Source: Methanothrix sp. (GTDB lineage: Archaea; Halobacteriota; Methanosarcinia; Methanotrichales; Methanotrichaceae). Taken from it: a stretch of DNA of 5,793 nt. Location of the stretch: NCBI GenBank assembly GCA_028679775.1, contig JAJRAX010000146.1:1-5793 (forward strand). The letters run 5' to 3'. The position numbers were made by a program, and so were the translations under genes. Within the stretch, counting starts at the first letter, position 1, and each line of letters begins with the position of its first letter. The notes under the pieces are model-generated. The model was not told the origin of the DNA. It worked only from the letters and a program-made list of their open reading frames with translations, and made no database searches. This document shows, piece after piece, positions 1 to 5,296 of the stretch.

Positions 1-176
1 ACTTCCATCAATTCGCCGTACAGATAATGGCCGCGGGAGCATCTGTGGTCTACGCCTTTGTAATGACCTACATCCTGGCCAGGATCGTTGACTCGGTCAT
101 GGGACTGAGGGTCACAGAGGAAGAGGAGTACGTTGGCCTGGATATCTCCCAGCATGGTGAGAAGGCTTATGCTTAA
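1..176 (+). CDS. amtB: Ammonium transporter AmtB, C-terminal end (partial)
   Basis: Membrane channel for ammonium/ammonia uptake, normally a homotrimer. Only the last 57 residues are present; the frame is open from base 3 to a TAA at 174-176. The visible part holds the end of the last transmembrane helix (AGASVVYAFVMTYILARIVD) and the cytoplasmic tail GLRVTEEEEYVGLDISQHGE, which is the hallmark of Amt/MEP/Rh C-termini. In this family the tail is the region that communicates with GlnK bound at the cytoplasmic face. glnK follows after 15 bp in the same direction, the standard amtB-glnK arrangement (order reversed from the bacterial glnK-amtB). The family call is firm; which paralog it is cannot be judged without the upstream part. 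Confidence 0.95.
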   Translation, partial: FHQFAVQIMAAGASVVYAFVMTYILARIVDSVMGLRVTEEEEYVGLDISQHGEKAYA

Positions 177-181
177 TTAAA

Positions 182-187
182 GGTGAT
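182..187 (+). promoter_or_regulatory. Ribosome binding site of glnK
   Basis: GGTGAT lies 4 nt before the ATG at 192 and is complementary to the archaeal 16S 3' end (AUCACCUCC). It supports translation of glnK from a transcript shared with amtB, because the 15-bp gap leaves no room for a separate promoter. It also supports the ATG at 192 over an out-of-frame ATG at 188, which runs into a stop within a few codons. Confidence 0.75.
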
Positions 188-191
188 ATGA

Positions 192-521
<330 letters not shown>

Positions 522-524
522 ATA

Positions 525-531
525 TTTTTTT
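525..531 (+). terminator. Oligo-T terminator after glnK
   Basis: A run of seven T (525-531) begins 3 nt after the glnK stop codon. Archaeal RNA polymerase often terminates at such T-runs without a hairpin. The convergent reductase gene ends at 535, so the amtB-glnK transcript needs a stop here. Confidence 0.6.
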
Positions 532-534
532 GCC

Positions 535-1665
535 TTAAATGGCTCGTAAGAGGCTCATTGGTATCCTGGGGACCATCCAGCGCATGAAATCCTTGTAGGA
601 TATCCTGGCAGCTGCGATATCGATATATCTGTCCAGGACCTCATCTTCGCAGGCCATGATGCGCAGGAATATGTCCGGAAAGCTGTGCATTATCTTTGTA
701 AAGAATAGGGCATAGCGCAACTCTTCTCCGAAATCATCTTTGATCCTCTTCTCGTAAGTGCGCGCCACCTGATGGGCATGCACCTCGCCAATCACCTGTC
801 CCGCGATCTTTCCGGAGGATATGGCATAGCTGATTCCCTCACCCATAAACGGATCTACGAATCCCGCAGCGTCTCCTGCCAGAAGAACCCTTCCTCTGGA
901 GATCAGCCTTTTATTCCCTCCTTGGGGGATGAGGTGTCCAGAGAGCCTCTGATCATCAGGAAAGCCGTTTTTCTTCAGAAACTGGCGCATGGACTGGCGC
1001 GGGTGCGATAAGCGAGAGCAGAGACCTCCTATGCCCACCGAGTAATATCCCTTGTGTGGAAAGATCCATCCATAGCCATCCTCTGCCACTCCAAAGTGAA
1101 TATCAAGAGTGCTGCCCAGGCGCTCTTGGATCAGGTTGTCGTCTTCTTCGATCTCAGCCACCAGGCATACACCCGTGGTTTCTTTTCTATTAGGTCCCTG
1201 TATCCTGTTCTTCAGGCGGTCCTGGCATCCGCAGGCGATCACCAGGAACCTGCTCTGGTAGATACCTCCCATCGTCCTCACAGAGACCCAATCGTCCTTT
1301 TCCTGCATGTCGATGACCTTCTCAGTCTCGATCTTTGCCCCGGACTGCAGGGATTTCTGCAAGAGATAATGGTCAAAGCTGCTTCGGGTAATCAGCGTGG
1401 TGAGGTCGTAACCCTTATGCCTCTCCTGGACGTGGTCGCGAAAATGGACCCTGGCTCCTGTTATCGTCCGCTCACAGATGTTTCCCGGAAGGGTGAAATC
1501 CAAGAGCGAGATTGCTCTTTTGGAAAGAGCGCCCCCGCAAGGCTTGTACCTGGGAAATGGCTCTTTTTCCAGTATCAATACGTCCAATCCCTGCAAGGCC
1601 GCCGCTCTGGCGGCTGCAGATCCTGCCGGCCCGGCACCAGCTACGATCAGGTCATACATTGTCAT
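535..1665 (-). CDS. Geranylgeranyl reductase family FAD-dependent oxidoreductase
   Basis: 376-residue flavoprotein of the geranylgeranyl reductase (GGR) family, which saturates double bonds of isoprenoid chains in archaeal lipids, quinones or related cofactors. Seen in order: Rossmann dinucleotide site GAGPAG at 10-15 with the ribose-binding acid E33; family motif PRYKPCGG at 38-45 with Cys43; R94/D98 in the RSSFD segment; the substrate-pocket motif YGWIFP at 198-203; and the FAD-binding GDAAGFVDPFMGEG at 264-277. Length matches archaeal GGRs (about 380-410). The DG motif usually seen near 144-146 (A-D-G) reads A-C-G. The start at 1665 is chosen because a TATA-like box is centred 26 bp upstream, suggesting a leaderless transcript; an in-frame ATG two codons later is the alternative. 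The upstream gene on the same strand ends at 1750 with its own T-run. Whether the substrate is digeranylgeranylglycerophospholipid or another prenyl compound cannot be read from sequence; paralogs are common. Confidence 0.88.
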   Translation of the reverse strand: MTMYDLIVAGAGPAGSAAARAAALQGLDVLILEKEPFPRYKPCGGALSKRAISLLDFTLPGNICERTITGARVHFRDHVQERHKGYDLTTLITRSSFDHYLLQKSLQSGAKIETEKVIDMQEKDDWVSVRTMGGIYQSRFLVIACGCQDRLKNRIQGPNRKETTGVCLVAEIEEDDNLIQERLGSTLDIHFGVAEDGYGWIFPHKGYYSVGIGGLCSRLSHPRQSMRQFLKKNGFPDDQRLSGHLIPQGGNKRLISRGRVLLAGDAAGFVDPFMGEGISYAISSGKIAGQVIGEVHAHQVARTYEKRIKDDFGEELRYALFFTKIMHSFPDIFLRIMACEDEVLDRYIDIAAARISYKDFMRWMVPRIPMSLLRAI

Positions 1666-1684
1666 GATCTATTCTGTCTTCAGT

Positions 1685-1698
1685 ACTTTAATAATTTT
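1685..1698 (-). promoter_or_regulatory. TATA-like promoter of the reductase gene
   Basis: On the minus strand this reads AAAATTATTAAAGT, centred about 26 bp before the ATG at 1665. That is the usual TATA-to-start distance in archaea, so transcription would begin at or next to the start codon. No clear ribosome binding site precedes the ATG, which agrees with a leaderless message. Confidence 0.45.
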
Positions 1699-1724
1699 CT
1701 TAAGAACGGTTGAGTCTGCTCGCC

Positions 1725-1733
1725 AAAAAAAAA
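1725..1733 (-). terminator. T9 terminator after the secreted protein gene
   Basis: Nine consecutive A on the plus strand give a T9 run on the minus strand, 16 nt past the stop codon at 1750. It fits an archaeal oligo-T terminator and suggests the secreted protein and the reductase are separate transcription units despite their 84-bp spacing. Confidence 0.6.
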
Positions 1734-1749
1734 CAATTGACCTGGCCCG

Positions 1750-2232
1750 TTAGCTGAAGAACAGGTTATAGCCGAACTGCAGAACGCTTGTGCTGGAGAG
1801 GGCTGCCTTGATCTTTGCACCTGCCATCCAGCTCTTCGCCTCGAATTTGATCCGGCCATCGTCAGTCATCTTCTTGAATTCTGATATTTTATCCTTCGAC
1901 CCCACTACCTCATTAATTGTGCTTTCTGTAGTGGTTATTATGATGGATGGATCGTCAAATCCACCTTTTACGACGCGCTCAATTTTGGCGCTGACTATAT
2001 CCATCCCGGCGCCAAATACAGATCCGTTGTCCCTGGTTACAATCAAGTTGACCTTCTCGCTGCCGAGCATGTTGGTCAGGACATAGGGCGCGCTTTCGAT
2101 CTTGCTGTTGTAAATGGCTGCGTTTCTCTCGATGCCTGCCATATCCAGGGTAAATGCATCTGCCATGGAGATAAAAAGCATCAATAAAACCGCAACGGAA
2201 AGGATGTACACTCCATTAAAAGACATTCGCAT
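1750..2232 (-). CDS. Secreted protein of unknown function, possible SCP2-like fold
   Basis: 160-residue protein. Residues 1-26 form a signal peptide: a short positively charged start (MRMS), a hydrophobic core (VYILSVAVLLMLFIS) and a likely signal peptidase site MADA|FT after Ala26. The mature part is about 134 residues with no further membrane span until a short hydrophobic C-terminus (LQFGYNLFFS). The segment near residues 98-142 (IITTTESTINEVVGSKDKI, then DDGRIKFEAKSWMAGAKIKA) has the spacing of SCP2-like lipid-binding domains, where a helix is followed by a G-x-I-x-x-E strand; this resemblance is weak and is inference. The start at 2232 is preferred because a TATA-like box is centred about 27 bp upstream and because it supplies an Arg in the signal peptide; ATG 2226 is the alternative. 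The open frame extends upstream to 2562 but that part is antisense to the DUF373 gene and is not coding. It is divergent from that gene. Confidence 0.75.
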   Translation of the reverse strand: MRMSFNGVYILSVAVLLMLFISMADAFTLDMAGIERNAAIYNSKIESAPYVLTNMLGSEKVNLIVTRDNGSVFGAGMDIVSAKIERVVKGGFDDPSIIITTTESTINEVVGSKDKISEFKKMTDDGRIKFEAKSWMAGAKIKAALSSTSVLQFGYNLFFS

Positions 2233-2254
2233 GCCAGGTTTTGAGCTTTGATCA

Positions 2255-2264
2255 GATAAATAAC
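2255..2264 (-). promoter_or_regulatory. TATA-like promoter of the secreted protein gene
   Basis: Minus strand reads GTTATTTATC, centred about 27 bp before the ATG at 2232. The spacing predicts initiation at the start codon, and no ribosome binding site is visible, so the message is probably leaderless. Confidence 0.5.
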
Positions 2265-2277
2265 TGCCCACAGAATC

Positions 2278-2288
2278 CTTTAAGTACA
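2278..2288 (+). promoter_or_regulatory. TATA-like promoter of the DUF373 gene
   Basis: CTTTAAGTACA is centred about 26 bp before the ATG at 2309, again predicting a leaderless transcript; the bases just before the ATG (AATAGTAAACC) contain no ribosome binding site. It lies 14 bp from the oppositely directed TATA-like box, so the two divergent genes have closely packed promoters and could share regulation. Confidence 0.5.
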
Positions 2289-2308
2289 ATCTTTTCAAAT
2301 AGTAAACC

Positions 2309-3412
2309 ATGGACGTCCTGGTGCTCTGCATTGACCGCGATAATGACCTAGGCCGGAAGGGTGGTGTTGAAAGTCCCGTCGTGGGGAAAGAGGCCAATCT
2401 CGATGCAGCCTTGAAGCTCGGCATGGCCGATCCTGAGGACTCGGATGTCAATACAATATTTGGGGGCATCAAGCTATTAGATGAGCTTGTCGCCTCAGGA
2501 AAGACTGCTGAGATTGCCTCTTTAGCTGGAGATCTGAAGGTTGGTCTGATCTCCGACAACAAACTCTCGCTTCAGTTGGAGTCTCTCCTGGAGAAGCTTC
2601 ATCCCGATGGAGTGATGGTGGTCTCGGATGGTGCTGAGGATGAGGCGATACTGCCCATCATCCACTCTCGCGTTAAGGTAAACGGCGTGCGAAGGGTTCT
2701 CGTCAAACAAAGCCCCAACCTGGAGAGCACCTACTATCTTCTCAAGCAGGTCTTCACCGATCCCAAGATCAGCCACACGGTATTCATTCCTCCTGCCCTG
2801 GCTCTGCTCATGTTTGCGAGCTTCAGCTTAGCAGGCGCTCCAAATCTTGCGGTTGTAGCCATAACCGGCGCAGTAGGACTCTATCTGCTCTTCAGGGGGC
2901 TCGGCCTTGACGACTCCATGGATGAGGCCAAGCAGGTCTTGAGAAAATCCCTTTATGCCGGAAAGATCGCTTTCATCACTTACATTTTGGCGGCAATGCT
3001 TGTGATCATCGCCACGGTGAGGGGATTTGCCTATTCCTGGCAGTACTATCACGAGCCAATATCTCCCGGATTTTTCATTCTGGTCATGATCTATCTTCAT
3101 GAGAGCATCTGGTGGTATGTGGTCGCAGCTCTCTGTGTGGATCTTGGCAAGATCATGGACCTGTACCTAGAGGATATAAGAGATGCTCGCACCATCTCAT
3201 ATCTGTTCTTCTTGCTGGCAACAGGATTGATCATCTGGTCGGCGACTGGCTTCATCCTGGCGAGCAATGCCGATTTGAAGTTCGGAATCGGCATGGTGGA
3301 GTCTGTGCAATATCTGGCCATATCCGCGATAGTTGCAATCCTAATAACAGTGATCGGTGTAAACATCTCCAAACGCATTGCTGGAGATGGGCCGGTTCAG
3401 TTCATCAAGTGA
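2309..3412 (+). CDS. DUF373 family archaeal membrane protein
   Basis: 367 residues, matching the archaeal DUF373 family (PF04123), whose function is unknown. The N-terminal 155 residues are a soluble alpha/beta domain starting with MDVLVLCIDRDNDLG, the characteristic family opening rich in Asp, and containing VVSDGAEDEAILPII at 104-118. The C-terminal part has about six predicted membrane spans near 157-177, 179-196, 219-237, 253-278, 297-318 and 331-352, with the charged stretch DDSMDEAKQVLRKS between spans two and three. The start is fixed by the family-typical N-terminus and a TATA-like box 26 bp upstream. The next gene begins 25 bp after the stop on the same strand, so the two are probably cotranscribed. 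The D-rich N-terminus suggests metal or nucleotide binding, but that is a guess. Confidence 0.88.
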   Translation: MDVLVLCIDRDNDLGRKGGVESPVVGKEANLDAALKLGMADPEDSDVNTIFGGIKLLDELVASGKTAEIASLAGDLKVGLISDNKLSLQLESLLEKLHPDGVMVVSDGAEDEAILPIIHSRVKVNGVRRVLVKQSPNLESTYYLLKQVFTDPKISHTVFIPPALALLMFASFSLAGAPNLAVVAITGAVGLYLLFRGLGLDDSMDEAKQVLRKSLYAGKIAFITYILAAMLVIIATVRGFAYSWQYYHEPISPGFFILVMIYLHESIWWYVVAALCVDLGKIMDLYLEDIRDARTISYLFFLLATGLIIWSATGFILASNADLKFGIGMVESVQYLAISAIVAILITVIGVNISKRIAGDGPVQFIK

Positions 3413-3425
3413 AAGAAGACTAAAT

Positions 3426-3430
3426 GGGTG
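3426..3430 (+). promoter_or_regulatory. Ribosome binding site deciding the GXGXG protein start
   Basis: GGGTG lies 7 nt before the ATG at 3438 and pairs with the CACC of the 16S 3' end. It favours that ATG over the in-frame TTG at 3378 and ATG at 3387, which lie inside the DUF373 gene. Confidence 0.5.
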
Positions 3431-3437
3431 CTATGCG

Positions 3438-4325
3438 ATGCTGCAAATTCAGGCTTCTGGCGAGAGATGTCTATGCGACTTTACCTTTGACTTTTACTGG
3501 CAGCACCAGGGCTCAAGGCTCGATATGGATGCAACAGTTGACGGCATCAGTTTTCGAAGGATGGTAGAGGCTTTGCGTCGGGGGGAGATCGTCAGGATTC
3601 TGGGTGACGCAGGAAGCCGCCTGGGATCGAGCCTCGGAGTGGATCTGCTGCGGCTAGGCGGAAGGGGTGGGCCCATTGAGGAGACAGGTCGCATAATCGT
3701 GGATGGTGATGTGGCAAGCCACATGGGCATAAGCATGTTGCGAGGGGCGATCTACGTCTCAGGCGAGATAAAGCCGCCACTTGGAAATGTCGTCCAGGTG
3801 GAGAGCGATCTGTCCGGCTACAGAAAGTTCGTCTCAGCAACCGAGGTGCTGGAAAAAAGCATCTCTGTAATGGAGCCAAACGCATGCGATAAAGATTGCC
3901 TCGAGATCCGTGACGGCATTTTGAGGGATACCATTGGGGCTAGAAGCCCTACCTGCAAGAAGATCCGGCTGCATGGCGATGCAGGAATGAGTACCGGGAT
4001 ACTCATGTGCTCCGGGCTGGTCGAGGTCTTGGGCAATGCCGGTCCCAACACGGGAGTGCTCATGCAGGGTGGAAGAATTGTGGTCTATGGAAGGGCTGGC
4101 GACTTCACAGGTGTGGAGATGAGGGCGGGCGAGATCATAGTGGAGGGCGATATTGGAAGCTTTGCCTGTGCCCGCATGAAAGGTGGCGCAGTATATGCGA
4201 AGACTGGCAAGCCTGTTCCGCCCGCAAAAGTGCAAATGCCGGACAGCCGCGAGCAGGTGATGATAGCCCAGTCTTTGAATATTCCAATGCTCTACGCCAT
4301 GATGTATCGCAAACTATGCCTATAG
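3438..4325 (+). CDS. Stand-alone GXGXG beta-helix protein (FwdC/GltB-like)
   Basis: 295 residues related to the GXGXG domain shared by formylmethanofuran dehydrogenase subunit C (FwdC/FmdC) and the C-terminal domain of glutamate synthase alpha subunit, a right-handed beta-helix that serves as a structural part of larger enzymes. Visible coils: IIVDGDVASHMGISMLRGAI at 86-105, then consecutive coils over 176-255 with repeated G-D/N/R-A-G-x-x-T/S-G spacing (GDAGMSTG at 180, GNAGPNTG at 199, GRAGDFTG at 218, GDIGSFAC at 237). A less regular insert at about 110-170 contains CDKDC (150-154). It lacks the N-terminal pattern I associate with canonical FwdC, and no fwdA/B/D genes adjoin it, so it is probably a paralog with another partner. 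Eight Cys occur (11, 13, 150, 154, 173, 191, 244, 294), more than expected for a purely structural helix. It follows the DUF373 gene by 25 bp. Function not assigned. Confidence 0.8.
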   Translation: MLQIQASGERCLCDFTFDFYWQHQGSRLDMDATVDGISFRRMVEALRRGEIVRILGDAGSRLGSSLGVDLLRLGGRGGPIEETGRIIVDGDVASHMGISMLRGAIYVSGEIKPPLGNVVQVESDLSGYRKFVSATEVLEKSISVMEPNACDKDCLEIRDGILRDTIGARSPTCKKIRLHGDAGMSTGILMCSGLVEVLGNAGPNTGVLMQGGRIVVYGRAGDFTGVEMRAGEIIVEGDIGSFACARMKGGAVYAKTGKPVPPAKVQMPDSREQVMIAQSLNIPMLYAMMYRKLCL

Positions 4326-4326
4326 C

Positions 4327-4341
4327 AAAAAAGCTGCAGCT
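4327..4341 (-). terminator. Terminator of the minus-strand cluster
   Basis: On the minus strand a 10-bp palindrome AGCTGCAGCT (4332-4341) leads into a run of six T (4327-4332), 34 nt past the stop of the winged-helix gene. This fits an oligo-T terminator for the four-gene cluster that ends at 4375. Confidence 0.5.
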
Positions 4342-4351
4342 ATAAAATAGT

Positions 4352-4378
4352 ATAACAAAGAGCCGGTGCTCTTGTTAT
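4352..4378. terminator. Hairpin between convergent genes, likely two-way terminator
   Basis: Inverted repeat: ATAACAA (4352-4358) pairs with TTGTTAT (4372-4378), GAGC (4360-4363) with GCTC (4368-4371), loop CGGT, one bulged A at 4359; 11 bp in all. It sits between the plus-strand stop at 4325 and the minus-strand stop at 4377-4375, which lies inside the right arm. A hairpin at this place could act on transcripts from both sides. Confidence 0.55.
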
Positions 4379-4755
4379 TGTCTTAATTTTAAGGGTCCGA
4401 TCTTCTCAATGGCCACTTCGCCCTCGACGCCCATCACTATAGAGAATATCCACTCGCTGAGCTTGGAACAATGCTCAGGAACGCAATCCTCAATGCAGCC
4501 CGCGCAGGGCTCAAAGGCATCAAGCGCCAGCAGTGGATCAAAACGCCTGCCGCGAGACTTCTCAGCGCAGAAGAGCCGATAGGTTCTGATGCCGTCCGCC
4601 GACTCAACCTCCCTGGTGATGAGATTATCTTTGAGGAGCTTGGCCACGATACGGGAGCATTTGCGGGAATCGATCTTCAGGTTCTTCCATAGATCGCTCT
4701 GCAAGGCTCCTTCGGGATGCAACTTTATATATTCTAGCGCCTCCTCAGCAGACAT
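4375..4755 (-). CDS. Winged-helix protein with C-terminal four-cysteine cluster
   Basis: 126 residues. Residues 1-62 read as a winged helix-turn-helix: helix SAEEALEYIKLHP, helix LQSDLWKNLKI, recognition helix SRKCSRIVAKLLKDNLI, and a wing REVESADGIRTYRLF. This resembles archaeal MarR/Lrp-type DNA-binding domains. After a basic linker (KSRGRRFDP) comes C84-x2-C87-x3-C91-x4-C96, which could hold an Fe-S cluster or zinc, followed by a short alpha/beta tail. Cys33 and Cys63 lie in the DNA-binding part. The start at 4755 has GAGGT 5 nt upstream. It is the last gene of a minus-strand cluster, 20 bp after the Sm-like gene and two genes after an Nfu-type Fe-S protein, which makes an Fe-S-based sensor attractive but unproven. 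No specific family name is claimed. Confidence 0.8.
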   Translation of the reverse strand: MSAEEALEYIKLHPEGALQSDLWKNLKIDSRKCSRIVAKLLKDNLITREVESADGIRTYRLFCAEKSRGRRFDPLLALDAFEPCAGCIEDCVPEHCSKLSEWIFSIVMGVEGEVAIEKIGPLKLRQ

Positions 4756-4760
4756 TTTTG

Positions 4761-4765
4761 ACCTC
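4761..4765 (-). promoter_or_regulatory. Ribosome binding site of the winged-helix gene
   Basis: GAGGT on the minus strand, 5 nt before the ATG at 4755, within the 20-bp gap after the Sm-like gene. It fixes the start and supports translation from a shared transcript. Confidence 0.65.
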
Positions 4766-4775
4766 TCTAGATTAT

Positions 4776-5000
4776 TTATTCAATTGGACTTATAAGGATG
4801 ATGTTGTTGCCGCGTAGGATGACAGATCCAAGAGATCGAGTCTTCTCGCCTCCGATCAGCTCTACGGTCTCAAGCAGGTGAAGGTTCAAATACTCATCAA
4901 CGCTGTTAAGAACTCCTTCCAGAACATAACGGGGCGAGCCCTTCATCTCTACTTGAATCTTGCTGCCTACCAGACTCTGTACCTTTTTAGTTGGAAACAT
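4776..5000 (-). CDS. Sm-like archaeal protein (SmAP/LSm, Hfq-like RNA chaperone)
   Basis: 74 residues, the usual SmAP length. These proteins form heptameric (sometimes hexameric) rings that bind U-rich RNA. The Sm1 motif covers about 12-47, with the conserved G29, D35 and N39 in LEGVLNSVDEYLNLHL; the Sm2 motif is LGSVILRGNNIILI at 57-70, with the RNA-binding RGN at 63-65. The start is supported by GGAG 7 nt upstream (5008-5011). The usual Met before Asn39 is Leu, a tolerated change. It is separated from the upstream Nfu-type gene by 61 bp, which contains a TATA-like box, so it may have its own promoter as well as read-through. The winged-helix gene follows after 20 bp. Confidence 0.93.
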   Translation of the reverse strand: MFPTKKVQSLVGSKIQVEMKGSPRYVLEGVLNSVDEYLNLHLLETVELIGGEKTRSLGSVILRGNNIILISPIE

Positions 5001-5034
5001 AACCTGACTCCTTGATAATCTTACAATGCAATGA

Positions 5035-5044
5035 ATTCGCGAAT
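5035..5044. repeat. Palindrome ATTCGCGAAT, possible operator
   Basis: A perfect 10-bp palindrome in the 61-bp gap before the Sm-like gene, overlapping the TATA-like box at 5041-5049. It could be an operator, but palindromes this short arise by chance and no second copy is seen in the window. Confidence 0.25.
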
Positions 5045-5049
5045 AAAGT
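5041..5049 (-). promoter_or_regulatory. Possible internal promoter of the Sm-like gene
   Basis: Minus strand reads ACTTTATTC, 41-49 bp before the ATG at 5000. Initiation about 26 bp downstream would leave a leader of roughly 20 nt containing the GGAG ribosome binding site. It would let the Sm-like and winged-helix genes be expressed apart from the first two genes. Confidence 0.35.
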
Positions 5050-5061
5050 TGAGCGCAGGTC

Positions 5062-5289
5062 TCAGCCGGATATCACGCTTCTTACGCCCTGTACGCTCTT
5101 TTTAAGCTCTTTTTCAATGAAATTCTTAAGCGTCATCTGGGAGAAAGGACATCCTGCGCAGTGCCCTTGCAGCTTTACCTTGACGATTCCGTCTGTGATA
5201 TCTACGAGCTGAACATCTCCGCCATCTACGCGAAGGCCTTCCCTGATCTTCTCCAGGGCGAGCTCAACTTCTTCCTTGAGGTTTTCCAT
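5062..5289 (-). CDS. NifU C-terminal domain (Nfu-type) Fe-S carrier protein
   Basis: 75 residues, a free-standing NifU C-terminal domain. Nfu proteins carry and deliver Fe-S clusters; a pair of CxxC motifs from two subunits binds a [4Fe-4S] cluster. Visible: an N-terminal helix EEVELALEKIREGLR, the conserved VDGGDVQLVDI strand (21-31), and C44-AG-C47 followed by PFSQMTLKNFIEKEL, the typical CxxCPxSxxTL motif. Length matches minimal archaeal Nfu proteins. It starts 7 bp after the stop of the PII homolog, so the two are surely cotranscribed. Its ribosome binding site is weak: a GGGG lies about 11 nt upstream, so translation may be coupled to the upstream gene. Confidence 0.92.
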   Translation of the reverse strand: MENLKEEVELALEKIREGLRVDGGDVQLVDITDGIVKVKLQGHCAGCPFSQMTLKNFIEKELKKSVQGVRSVISG

Positions 5290-5296
5290 GAATCAT

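Noticed and set aside
1054..1713. 219-codon plus-strand open frame opposite the reductase gene
   Set aside because: The minus-strand frame carries all family motifs of a flavoprotein; the plus-strand translation has no recognisable domain and is a shadow.
2233..2562. N-terminal extension of the secreted protein frame to 2562 (minus strand)
   Set aside because: It is antisense to the well-supported DUF373 gene, would bury the signal peptide inside the protein, and its Ser/Pro/Arg-rich composition is typical of shadow translation. A TATA-like box supports a start at 2232.
3378..3437. Earlier starts of the GXGXG protein (TTG 3378, ATG 3387)
   Set aside because: They overlap the end of the DUF373 gene and add a non-conserved Ser-rich leader; the ATG at 3438 has a GGGTG site at good spacing.
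3834..4235. 133-codon minus-strand open frame opposite the GXGXG gene
   Set aside because: The plus-strand frame shows regular beta-helix repeats; the opposing frame is rich in His/Ser/Pro without motifs.
3438..4325. Genuine FwdC subunit of formylmethanofuran dehydrogenase
   Set aside because: The N-terminal pattern and gene neighbours of fwd operons are absent and the middle insert is atypical; kept only as a related stand-alone family member.
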